A stretch of DNA of 42,126 nt from Anaerolineae bacterium. GTDB lineage: Bacteria; Chloroflexota; Anaerolineae; B4-G1; SLSP01. The notes under the pieces are model-generated. The model saw only the letters and a program-made list of their open reading frames with translations, did not search any database and was not told the DNA's origin. Every line of letters starts with the position of its first letter. Positions within the stretch are counted from its first letter, which is position 1. The position numbers and the translations under genes were made by a program. Shown piece after piece: positions 24,001 through 30,323 of this stretch. The stretch spans positions 1-42,126 of the forward strand of contig JAPKMR010000033.1 in assembly GCA_026645815.1 (NCBI GenBank), written 5' to 3'.

Positions 24001-25055
24001 CTGAGCGCCAATCCCGCCTGCACCGCCCGATAGGCATCATCGCCGTGGGCGATGGGTGCGCCGAACGCCGCGTACAGGAAGCTGCCCTTGTCGCCGATGG
24101 TCAACTGGATCACATTGCCGCCGTGCCGCGTGACCACCTGCTGGACCCAGCGCATGTAGGCATCGAGTTTGGCGCCGGAGGCCGAATCGGCATCGTAATC
24201 CAGCCCGGAGAAGCGCAAGAAGAGGGAAATCGCCGGGCGTAGTTCGGCCCGGTAGGCGCCTGCCGTAGACTGGATCTGCGTGTGCAGCGCGGGCAAGACC
24301 CACGAACGCAGTTGCGAGGCGTCGAGCGGGGTGGGCGGCAAGGAGGACCACGGGTGCGGCGAGACCGGCGCGCGCAGGGCTTGCACCACGGCCAAGCGCC
24401 GCCCGCTTTCAGGATGCGTCCGCCACGCGCTGATGTGCAGCGCGTCCTGTAGGGGCGCCGTGAGGCTTTCATCTACCAGAATTTCCCCGCGCAGCGCCTG
24501 CCCTTCGGCTTGCGACATGCGCCGCAGCGTTTCACCGGCGAGCACATCCAGCACCTGGATTTCCGGGTCGCCGACGCAGGTGCGCCGCGCCGGTCCCGCC
24601 GCAATGCCGATTTTGATGTGCAACGCGGAGGTCACTTCGGGCGTCACCGTGATCGCGGCAAACGGGACCATCGCAGCTTGCATCGCCGACGCGCAGGCCA
24701 CGGCGGAAAAGGCTGCGTCTCGAAGGCTGGAGGCTGCATCGGCGCCAGATTGCAGGTACGCATCTGCAGCCTGATTCTCAAACCAGCAGGTGATCGCATC
24801 GCCCACGAAGCCGATGATGCTGCCGCCATAGGCGTGAACCTGAGCGATGAGTGCATCGTAGACCTGGTTGAGGAAGAAGGTGAGCTCTTCAGCCGCGCGT
24901 TGGGGGCCCAGCTGCGCGGCAAGCGCCTGTGTTAGCGGGGTGAAGCCGGAAATATCGGCAAACAGCGCCGCACCTTGCGCAACTTCCGGTAGGGTTGTTC
25001 CAATCGCCAGCGCCTGGCGCCGGTCCATGGGGATGTACACCGCGAACTGCGTCAC
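21003..25055 (-). CDS. Soluble-adenylyl-cyclase-like protein: two class III cyclase domains, AAA ATPase, TPR array
   Basis: The 1350-residue protein has the layout of soluble adenylyl cyclases. Cyclase domain 1 (about 25-200) has both metal aspartates, Asp34 in FADISGFTPL and Asp86 in GFVGDAITCWF. Domain 2 (about 270-450) keeps LTIGDKGSFLYAAFGAP, but the first aspartate position reads FLRFSGLDYD, so it looks degenerate and would pair with domain 1 as in ADCY10. A P-loop ATPase follows, with Walker A GEAGIGKT near residue 487 and LILVLEDAHWLD as Walker B. From about 900 to 1310 it is TPR-like helical repeats (YELGTTLYQEANYVEAR). It starts at a GTG overlapping the histidine kinase stop (GTGA), so the two are translationally coupled and likely act in one signalling route. 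It may make cAMP or act as an ATP-dependent regulator. Confidence 0.88.
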   Translation of the reverse strand: MTQFAVYIPMDRRQALAIGTTLPEVAQGAALFADISGFTPLTQALAAQLGPQRAAEELTFFLNQVYDALIAQVHAYGGSIIGFVGDAITCWFENQAADAYLQSGADAASSLRDAAFSAVACASAMQAAMVPFAAITVTPEVTSALHIKIGIAAGPARRTCVGDPEIQVLDVLAGETLRRMSQAEGQALRGEILVDESLTAPLQDALHISAWRTHPESGRRLAVVQALRAPVSPHPWSSLPPTPLDASQLRSWVLPALHTQIQSTAGAYRAELRPAISLFLRFSGLDYDADSASGAKLDAYMRWVQQVVTRHGGNVIQLTIGDKGSFLYAAFGAPIAHGDDAYRAVQAGLALSAPPAQLEFAPQAQIGIASGPARTGEYGSATRRTYGVIGDDAVLAARLMTAAPPGEIRCAHSIYIQTRVRIGYESLPPVRVKGRAELVRIYRPRAHAPASTGDDAALVGRRAEMQHLESCLDALQAGHPRELLLEGEAGIGKTRLIDALKQRVRERGLTGLLGAGQSIEQQTPYRAWRDVFTAYFDIENMSDPVARRQSVAAAMAHIVPEQANHAPLLNPLLDLDFPETPLTAALTPELRQQALRQLLLTLLTAWTRSQPLILVLEDAHWLDALSWQLAEDLARRAWVADMPLLLVVVHRPLELGHPAEANLRRLRELPFAETLRLEGLAPAEIVALAAQRLGVPVAALPEALATVIQTRSGGNPFFAEELLHALRERGNLTPPAHIVGDLAQAVQTLPDTLHGLILARIDRLPATQQAVLKVAAVIGRSFPFTPLHAAFTQWVAPMPESELRAELLALNQRDFTFIEAPAPELTYVFKHIITQEAAYQTLLYAQRRELHTLIADWYAAQPVSAMQLPLLVHHYHQAERPEAERHYAGLAGEQAARTYDNANAVAYFSRALALTPDSETETRRQLLLGREAVYEVLGERAAQAEDIAALVQLAAATGDPERRATVALRQARYARTIDDYPTALLAAQESVQLALQAADSLLETQSLRTWGAILRQQGEFGTSRERLEQALAVAREHGHQQEEAQALYELGTTLYQEANYVEARTFYEAAQALYAALEYKPGRIQCALMFGALYAQMGDYMAERAQYQQALAESRAIGWRYAEGFALNSLGNNAFDLGDYRTARDYHTQAHQMGREVGHREGVALSLDTLGLIHTMLGEFEAALKLGQEASELQREIEDTYSLGYTLNHLGLAWLKAGQAQQARAAFTEALALRRTLEQSGAALDDLAGLARAALMEGAVSQALDTVTEILAQLDEAAAEGVEFPVWVYLTCYRVLDVAGEAARAEQVRATGQRLLQERADAIHDPALRAQFLGGVPFNAELLHSTAASF

Positions 25056-27280
25056 GAAGGGTCTTTACAGATAGCGGCGCGCTGCAGCACTGCTTCCAGG
25101 CCCGCATAATCGAAATCGCGCGTCAGTTGCAGTAGGGTCAGCCCCAGCCCAGCATCTTGTTGTTGTAATTTTACCGCTATGGTTTCCAACCTCGCGCAAT
25201 CACCGCTGGCGCAGGCATTGGCTAGCTGCTCCAGATCCTCAGCCGTACATACCGCCGCCAGACGCTCGCCCAGGGTCGCGAAGGCGCGTTCGGCAGACGG
25301 CTCAACTGCCTCTGGCGCCCTGAACGCGGGTAACGTGAAAAAGAAGCACGCGCTCTCACCCACTGTGCTTTCGATGCCCACCTGCCCGCCCAGCTTCTCC
25401 ACCATGCGTTTGACGATGGATAAGCCCAGTCCATGCCCCTCAATGCGCAGGGCATCCAGGCGGGTGAAGGGTGTAAACAGCCGTGCCTGTGCTTGTGGCG
25501 AAATCCCAGGCCCATTATCACGCACCCAGAATGCGATCCTGGGTTTAGGATTTTGGATTGTGGAGTGCAGACTTTGCGTTAGCGTGGGAGCTGCGCCGCC
25601 AGTTCCCGAAACTGGCACTTCGGCGCCCAACAGCGTATAGCCTAATTCCACATGCGGAGGGATGCCCTGATCCGGACGTCCGCCGTATTTCAGCGCGTTG
25701 CTGACCAGATTGACCCACACTTCTTCCACCCAGGCAGGATAGCCCAGGGCGACGGGCCAATCAGAGCGTTTGCTGAGCCGCGCGGCTTTTGTTGTGACCA
25801 GATGCGCCAGGCGTGTTTCCACTTCGGCAATGATGGTTGCCATGTCCAGGGGCGTCAACTTAACTTCTGCCTGCCGCACGTTGGCAAACATGAGCAATTC
25901 ATCAATGATATGGCTCATTTTGTCGCTGGTGTTCAACAGTATCTCGGCGCTGGACAATTCTGGGGATTGCGTCTCGGAGAACTGCTCCACGAGCAGGGAA
26001 CTATAGCCTAACATGATCGTGAGGGGATTCTTGAGATCGTGTGCTACGGTATGCGAGAAAGCTTTGAGGTCGGCAATCAGCTGCTCGCGTTCGATGATCT
26101 CCTGTTCCAATTGTTGCATGGCGCGTTGCAGATCAGCCGTGCGCGCAATGACCAGCTCTTCCAAATGCTCGTGGTGCTGTTGCAACTCCCGCTCCGCGCG
26201 TTGCCGTTCTTCGATTTCTAGCTGCGCCTGTTGGTACAGATAGGCGTTATCTATGGCTATTGCGGCCTGTTGCCCCAGCGCTTCCAGCCGCGCCGCATCG
26301 TCCGGGGTGTAGAAGCCCGGCGTGGCGCTGAGCACGCTTAAATAACCCAGCAACCTGCCGCGCAAGTGTACGGGAACGCCGATGTAGGAGCGAATCCAAT
26401 GCTGTTCGGGACGGGAATACACCCATGCGTCGCTGGTGCGGACATCGGAAATGGTCAGCGGTTGCAGCGTCTCGCGCATGATTGCTAAACCGCGCACCTT
26501 TGTGACCTCGAGTTCGATCTGCTTGATCGTGGTTGCCACCCCGAAACGCTCGTAACCACGCCCGCGAAAGACCCGCGCGATGTTTCCCTCAACCAGCATC
26601 ACATTTGCCGCATCGTAGCTCACCAGCGCGCCAATCTGTACCAGAATGCGATCCAACACCTCTTCGTAATTCAGAGTACTGGTCAGCGCGGCGCTGGCCT
26701 GATGTAGCGCTGCCAGCGCCTGCTGTTGTTCCAGGGCCGCATTCAGCGCCGTTCCACGCTCAGCAACGCGTTCTTCCAGAGAGGTGACAAGGCGAGCGTT
26801 CTCGATGGCAATGGCTGCCTGCGCTGCCAGGGTGGTCAAACAGATGACATCGTCCTCGTCGAAGGGGCTTTGATCGCGTTTGTTTTCCACCTCCAACACC
26901 CCAATGCCGCGCTCCCTGAAGGTTAGGGGGACTGCCAGCAAGGAGTGCGCCACCAGACCGGTGAGTTTCTCGATACCCGGGAAATAGCGCGGATCAACGC
27001 GCGCATCGGGGACAATAACCGGCTCGCCGGAGCTGAAAGCCGCGCCGGCAATGGAATGTTCCACCGGCACGGGGGTGTCGAAGAGCTGCTCTTCGTGCAG
27101 GCTGACCACCTTGAAGCGCAGTTCGGCGGTTTTTTCATCGTACAACAGGATGCCGGCGGTCTGTGTTTCCGTCAGATTCACAGCGGCTTGAACGATCTTG
27201 TGCAGCAAACGCTCCAGGGGCACCGGCGTAGCCAACTCGCGGGTGATTCGGAGTATTTGCTGTGCCTTGCGACATTCCAT
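25052..27280 (-). CDS. GAF-GAF sensor histidine kinase
   Basis: The protein has two GAF sensor domains (about 20-165 and 195-350), a coiled-coil linker (IEERQRAERELQQHHEHLEE), and a HisKA domain with phospho-acceptor His414 in FSHTVAHDLKNPLTIML. The ATPase domain has the N box in VNLVSNALKYGG, and later WVRDNGPGIS and GHGLGLSIVKRMVEKLGG. No transmembrane segment is seen, so it is cytoplasmic. A tail of about 80 residues follows the kinase core. The ATP domain carries a low-complexity insert (TIQNPKPR) encoded by TTTAGGATTTTGGATT-like sequence. Start ATG 27280 is chosen over the longer frame because AGGTGA lies six bases upstream. Its first GAF domain is a paralogue of the one in the divergent gene at 27378. 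Confidence 0.88.
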   Translation of the reverse strand: MECRKAQQILRITRELATPVPLERLLHKIVQAAVNLTETQTAGILLYDEKTAELRFKVVSLHEEQLFDTPVPVEHSIAGAAFSSGEPVIVPDARVDPRYFPGIEKLTGLVAHSLLAVPLTFRERGIGVLEVENKRDQSPFDEDDVICLTTLAAQAAIAIENARLVTSLEERVAERGTALNAALEQQQALAALHQASAALTSTLNYEEVLDRILVQIGALVSYDAANVMLVEGNIARVFRGRGYERFGVATTIKQIELEVTKVRGLAIMRETLQPLTISDVRTSDAWVYSRPEQHWIRSYIGVPVHLRGRLLGYLSVLSATPGFYTPDDAARLEALGQQAAIAIDNAYLYQQAQLEIEERQRAERELQQHHEHLEELVIARTADLQRAMQQLEQEIIEREQLIADLKAFSHTVAHDLKNPLTIMLGYSSLLVEQFSETQSPELSSAEILLNTSDKMSHIIDELLMFANVRQAEVKLTPLDMATIIAEVETRLAHLVTTKAARLSKRSDWPVALGYPAWVEEVWVNLVSNALKYGGRPDQGIPPHVELGYTLLGAEVPVSGTGGAAPTLTQSLHSTIQNPKPRIAFWVRDNGPGISPQAQARLFTPFTRLDALRIEGHGLGLSIVKRMVEKLGGQVGIESTVGESACFFFTLPAFRAPEAVEPSAERAFATLGERLAAVCTAEDLEQLANACASGDCARLETIAVKLQQQDAGLGLTLLQLTRDFDYAGLEAVLQRAAICKDPS

Positions 27281-27324
27281 ATCTTTCACCTTTGATCCGC
27301 CGGAACCTGGTAGCGCGGATGTTA

Positions 27325-27341
27325 GCATGTGGTCAACATGC
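27325..27341. promoter_or_regulatory. 17-bp palindrome between two divergent kinase genes
   Basis: GCATGT-GGTCA-ACATGC. It lies just upstream of the GTGACA/TATAAT promoter of the gene at 27378 and 44 bp upstream of the opposite gene. This is a good position for a shared operator, perhaps for the LuxR-type HTH of the downstream protein. Confidence 0.45.
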
Positions 27342-27368
27342 GTGACAAATCACAATCACGGCTATAAT
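27342..27368 (+). promoter_or_regulatory. Promoter of the kinase-receiver-HTH gene, possibly leaderless
   Basis: TATAAT (27363-27368) with GTGACA (27342-27347) 15 bases upstream. The predicted transcript start is within a few bases of the ATG at 27378 and no Shine-Dalgarno sequence precedes it, so the mRNA may be leaderless. Confidence 0.45.
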
Positions 27369-27377
27369 ACACCCAAG

Positions 27378-29330
27378 ATGAGTAATTTCAAGTCCCAGCT
27401 ATCACATATTCTGGAACTCAGCGGCGAGCTGACTTCAATTACGGAGTTGGAACCGCTGCTGCATCGCATCGCGGCAGCTGCTCAAGAACTCACCGGCACG
27501 GAGTCGGCGGGCATCTTGCTCCATGCGCCGGCAAGCCAAGACCTGCGCTTTGTAACCGTCACCACCCATGCCGATGTCATCCTCGATATTCCCATCCCCC
27601 TGGAAGGCTCGGTCGCCGGGGCGTGTTTCACCGGCGACGAGGCGGTCATCGTGCAGAATGCCGCTGCCGACCCGCGTTATTTCCGCTTACCCGAAGAGAT
27701 CAGCGGCTTTGCAGCCCGCGCCTTGCTCGCCGTACCGCTGGAGTATCGGGGGCGCCGGATTGGCGTGCTGGAAGCCGAGAACAAGCGCGACGATACGCCC
27801 TTCGATGCGGATGATGTCGCGATTCTGACGGCGCTCGCCGCACATGCCACCATCGCCATCGAGAATGCGCGCTTGCTGCGCGACTTGCAAGCAGAACAGG
27901 GTCGCCTCGAAAGCGAAGTCGCCGCGCGCACCGTGGAGCTGGCGCAGCAGAACCGGCAGCTGCAGACAGAGATCGCGGAGCGCGAGGCAGCCCAAGCGCT
28001 GGTAATTCGGCAGCAGCGCGCTTTGGCGGCCTATGAGGAGCGCGCGCGCATGAGCCGGGAGCTGCACGATGGGCTGGGGCAAGCCCTTGGCTATATCAAT
28101 GTGATTGCACAGGCTACCGAGACGCTATTGCAGAAAGGGGAGTCTCAGGCTGCGCGGGCGAATCTACAACAACTGGCGCACGCGGCGCGCGAGGCCCATG
28201 CCGAGGTGCGTGGGGATATTTTGGATTTACGCACGACCCGTCCGGCGACGCCTCTGGACCTTTACACCGCCTTGCGCGCTGCAACAGATCAAATTCAGGC
28301 GCGCTATGGCTTGCGGGTCATCTTGCGCCTGCCGCCACAGGAGGCTTCCCCTTTGCTGGCGCCTCACACCGAAGAACAGGTTTTGCGCATCATCCAGGAA
28401 GCGTTGACCAACGCGGGCAAATATGCGCGCGCCACTCGCGTCGAAGTCACCTTCAGCCGCATCGGCGAACAGGTGCAGGTCACGGTGACGGATGATGGTA
28501 TCGGATTTGATGCGAAACAGCGAGAAAGCGAAAGGCAGACCGGCGACCGGCGACCGGCATCCGGTTTCGGATTGTCCATCATGCGTGAGCGTGCGGAGCG
28601 CGTGGGCGGGCAGTTGGAAATTCAATCCGCGCCTGGCGAAGGGACGCGCATCAGCCTGCTTGTGCCGCAAGGCTTCGGCGCCGGCAGTGAGGTGGAGTCC
28701 ATCGCAGGTCTACGTGTGCTCCTGGCGGATGATTCCCCCTTGTTTCTCGATGGCTTGCGTCAACTGCTCCTGAGTCGGGGTGTCTCCGTGGTAGGGATGG
28801 CGCGTGATGGCTTGGAGGCGCTGGAAAAGGCGCGCGCCCTGCATCCGGATGTGGCCGTGCTCGACCTCAATATGCCCCGCTGCGATGGCTTGGAAGCCAC
28901 CCGCGCCCTCAAAGCCGAATTGCCGGAAATCAAAGTGGTCATTTTGACCGCTTCCGAAGACGCCGAACCGCTCTACGAAGCCATTCGCAGCGGCGCTTCA
29001 GGGTATTTACTCAAAAGCCTGGAAGCCAATAGTTTCTGCGCGTTGCTTGCCGGTGTATTGCGCGGTGAGGTCTCGCTGGCGCCAGGGTTGGCGGAACAGC
29101 TGCTGACCGAATTTGCCCGCGCCACGAAAGCCCCGGAAGCGGAGCTGCTCACGCCCCGCCAATGGGACATCCTGCGCCAGGTGGCGCAGGGCCGCACCTA
29201 CAAAGAGATCGCCGTCGAGCTGTTCCTCAGCGAGAAAACCATCAAATACCACATGGGGCAGATTCTGGAACGGTTACAGGTCAGGAACCGCGCACAGGCT
29301 GTCGCATACTACAAAAAACGCGAAACATAA
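27378..29330 (+). CDS. One-chain two-component system: GAF, HisKA_3 kinase, receiver, LuxR-type HTH
   Basis: The 650-residue protein joins sensor and regulator. An N-terminal GAF domain (about 15-165) is followed by a coiled coil and a NarX-type HisKA_3 dimerisation domain with His230 in MSRELHDGLGQALGYINV. The HATPase has EALTNAGKYARAT and TDDGIGFDAK. A receiver domain starts near residue 443 (RVLLADDSPLFLDGLRQL) with phospho-acceptor Asp496 in VAVLDLNMP. The chain ends in a LuxR/NarL helix-turn-helix (LTPRQWDILRQVAQGRTYKE, then IAVELFLSEKTIKYHMGQIL). Kinases of this type normally pass phosphate to a separate NarL-like partner; here both halves are one protein. The frame is open to 27198, but ATG 27378 fits the promoter. 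A terminator follows at 29357-29391. Confidence 0.9.
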   Translation: MSNFKSQLSHILELSGELTSITELEPLLHRIAAAAQELTGTESAGILLHAPASQDLRFVTVTTHADVILDIPIPLEGSVAGACFTGDEAVIVQNAAADPRYFRLPEEISGFAARALLAVPLEYRGRRIGVLEAENKRDDTPFDADDVAILTALAAHATIAIENARLLRDLQAEQGRLESEVAARTVELAQQNRQLQTEIAEREAAQALVIRQQRALAAYEERARMSRELHDGLGQALGYINVIAQATETLLQKGESQAARANLQQLAHAAREAHAEVRGDILDLRTTRPATPLDLYTALRAATDQIQARYGLRVILRLPPQEASPLLAPHTEEQVLRIIQEALTNAGKYARATRVEVTFSRIGEQVQVTVTDDGIGFDAKQRESERQTGDRRPASGFGLSIMRERAERVGGQLEIQSAPGEGTRISLLVPQGFGAGSEVESIAGLRVLLADDSPLFLDGLRQLLLSRGVSVVGMARDGLEALEKARALHPDVAVLDLNMPRCDGLEATRALKAELPEIKVVILTASEDAEPLYEAIRSGASGYLLKSLEANSFCALLAGVLRGEVSLAPGLAEQLLTEFARATKAPEAELLTPRQWDILRQVAQGRTYKEIAVELFLSEKTIKYHMGQILERLQVRNRAQAVAYYKKRET

Positions 29331-29356
29331 GAGCCTGGAGCCATCTCGCTGCATCG

Positions 29357-29391
29357 AAAAAAGGTCTAGTCCTCACGACTAGACCTTTTTT
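29357..29391. terminator. Intrinsic terminator after the kinase-receiver-HTH gene
   Basis: A perfect 15-bp stem, AAAAAAGGTCTAGTC (29357-29371) with its complement at 29377-29391, loop CTCAC, ending in six T. It can act on both strands. The following 60 bp are rich in CTAG-containing short repeats, including TGCTAG/CTAGCA around 29425-29443. Confidence 0.9.
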
Positions 29392-29455
29392 AGTCTAAAG
29401 TCTAGTGACATAGCAGTATCGTTGTGCTAGAGTAATACTAGCATCTCTATGGGAT

Positions 29456-29602
29456 TTCGTAGCAGGTTGCTGACCGAAACTGCGCTATGCCCCGCACACT
29501 GCCCTTGGAGCGCGAGCAAGGCATTCGTCCGGGGTTGATGATGCAGTCATATTTCACAGTGAGCCTCACAGGGTACTCAGAAGCCCTTTCACCTGCTACG
29601 AA
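29456..29602. repeat. 148-bp-type element with 12-bp terminal inverted repeats, copy B
   Basis: It has the same terminal repeats as copy A (TTCGTAGCAGGT at 29456-29467 and its complement at 29591-29602) and differs from copy A by about a dozen substitutions and one missing base. It fills most of the 318-bp gap after the terminator and ends 46 bp before the next start. Confidence 0.85.
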
Positions 29603-29648
29603 TGCCCATGCCCTCTATGGCTGGGAAGGCTTGGATGTGAGGCAATCC

Positions 29649-30044
29649 ATGAAACACATACTGGTCTACGGCAAGACCTTGTTTCTCACCGGACTGATGA
29701 CGCAATTACAGAACGTCCCTGATGTCCAGGCTCAGAGATGCGAAACCCTGACCGGATTGGATACCTTGGACCATTTCGATACCGTATTTATTGACCTCAG
29801 TGACACGCGCGCCGCCGATGTGCTGGCGCTGCTGTGCGCTCGACCCGATCTGCGCATCATTGGCGTCAACGCGGCGATGAGCGCCGTAACCGTTATCTCT
29901 GGACAGGTCTATCCAGCGCCCACATTGGGCGAGGTCATTGGCTACCTGGAGCCAGTCGAAATGCCGCGAGCCGATGTTTCCGAGCGCATATTGGAAGGCC
30001 CTGCCGGCGGCCCCGCAAGCCCGGCAGCGGACTTGTGGGAATGA
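29649..30044 (+). CDS. Short receiver-like protein lacking the acidic pocket
   Basis: The 131-residue protein shows the alternating pattern of a CheY-like receiver: strand HILVYG, helix TLFLTGLMTQLQ, a strand ending in TVFIDLSD where the Asp would be the phospho-acceptor, then LRIIGVNAAMSAVTVI. The N-terminal pair of acidic residues and the conserved C-terminal Lys are not evident, so it is probably a pseudo-receiver. No output domain follows. A longer frame back to 29487 runs through the repeat element and is unlikely to be translated; the ATG at 29649 has GAGG seven bases upstream. It lies beside the signalling genes and may belong to them. Family assignment is by pattern only. Confidence 0.5.
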   Translation: MKHILVYGKTLFLTGLMTQLQNVPDVQAQRCETLTGLDTLDHFDTVFIDLSDTRAADVLALLCARPDLRIIGVNAAMSAVTVISGQVYPAPTLGEVIGYLEPVEMPRADVSERILEGPAGGPASPAADLWE

Positions 30045-30142
30045 CAGACGGAGGCGATCAAATAGCGTGGGGCAGAGGGACAAACGGAGGACGAGGCGGG
30101 GTTTCGCTCTCCGTTTACCCATGGGTTCTGCTGGTTTGTGTG

Positions 30143-30197
30143 TATAATCCAGTTACCCTATATGGTGTGAAGCGTGATACGAAACCACACCCGCTTC
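30143..30197 (+). promoter_or_regulatory. Upstream region of the propeller gene: TATAAT box and possible pseudoknot
   Basis: TATAAT is at 30143-30148 without a clear -35 box. Downstream, GGTGTG (30164-30169) can pair with CACACC (30186-30191) and GAAGCG (30169-30174) with CGCTTC (30192-30197), in the interlocked order of an H-type pseudoknot. The leader to ATG 30324 would be about 170 bases. Nothing else is recognised in this 279-bp gap. Confidence 0.3.
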
Positions 30198-30323
30198 TTT
30201 CCAGGAGTGTTCCCAAGCCTAAAGCCTGGCTTCGACAGGTAGTGCAAGCAGTGGCACGGTCTGTTATGCCGCCTTACTATACATAACGAACAGCGCTTTT
30301 CAGTAGAATGAGGGGGGGGATTT

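Noticed and set aside
29487..29648. N-terminal extension of the pseudo-receiver through the repeat element
   Set aside because: The added residues come from the 148-bp element, which elsewhere is non-coding; ATG 29649 has a better ribosome binding site.
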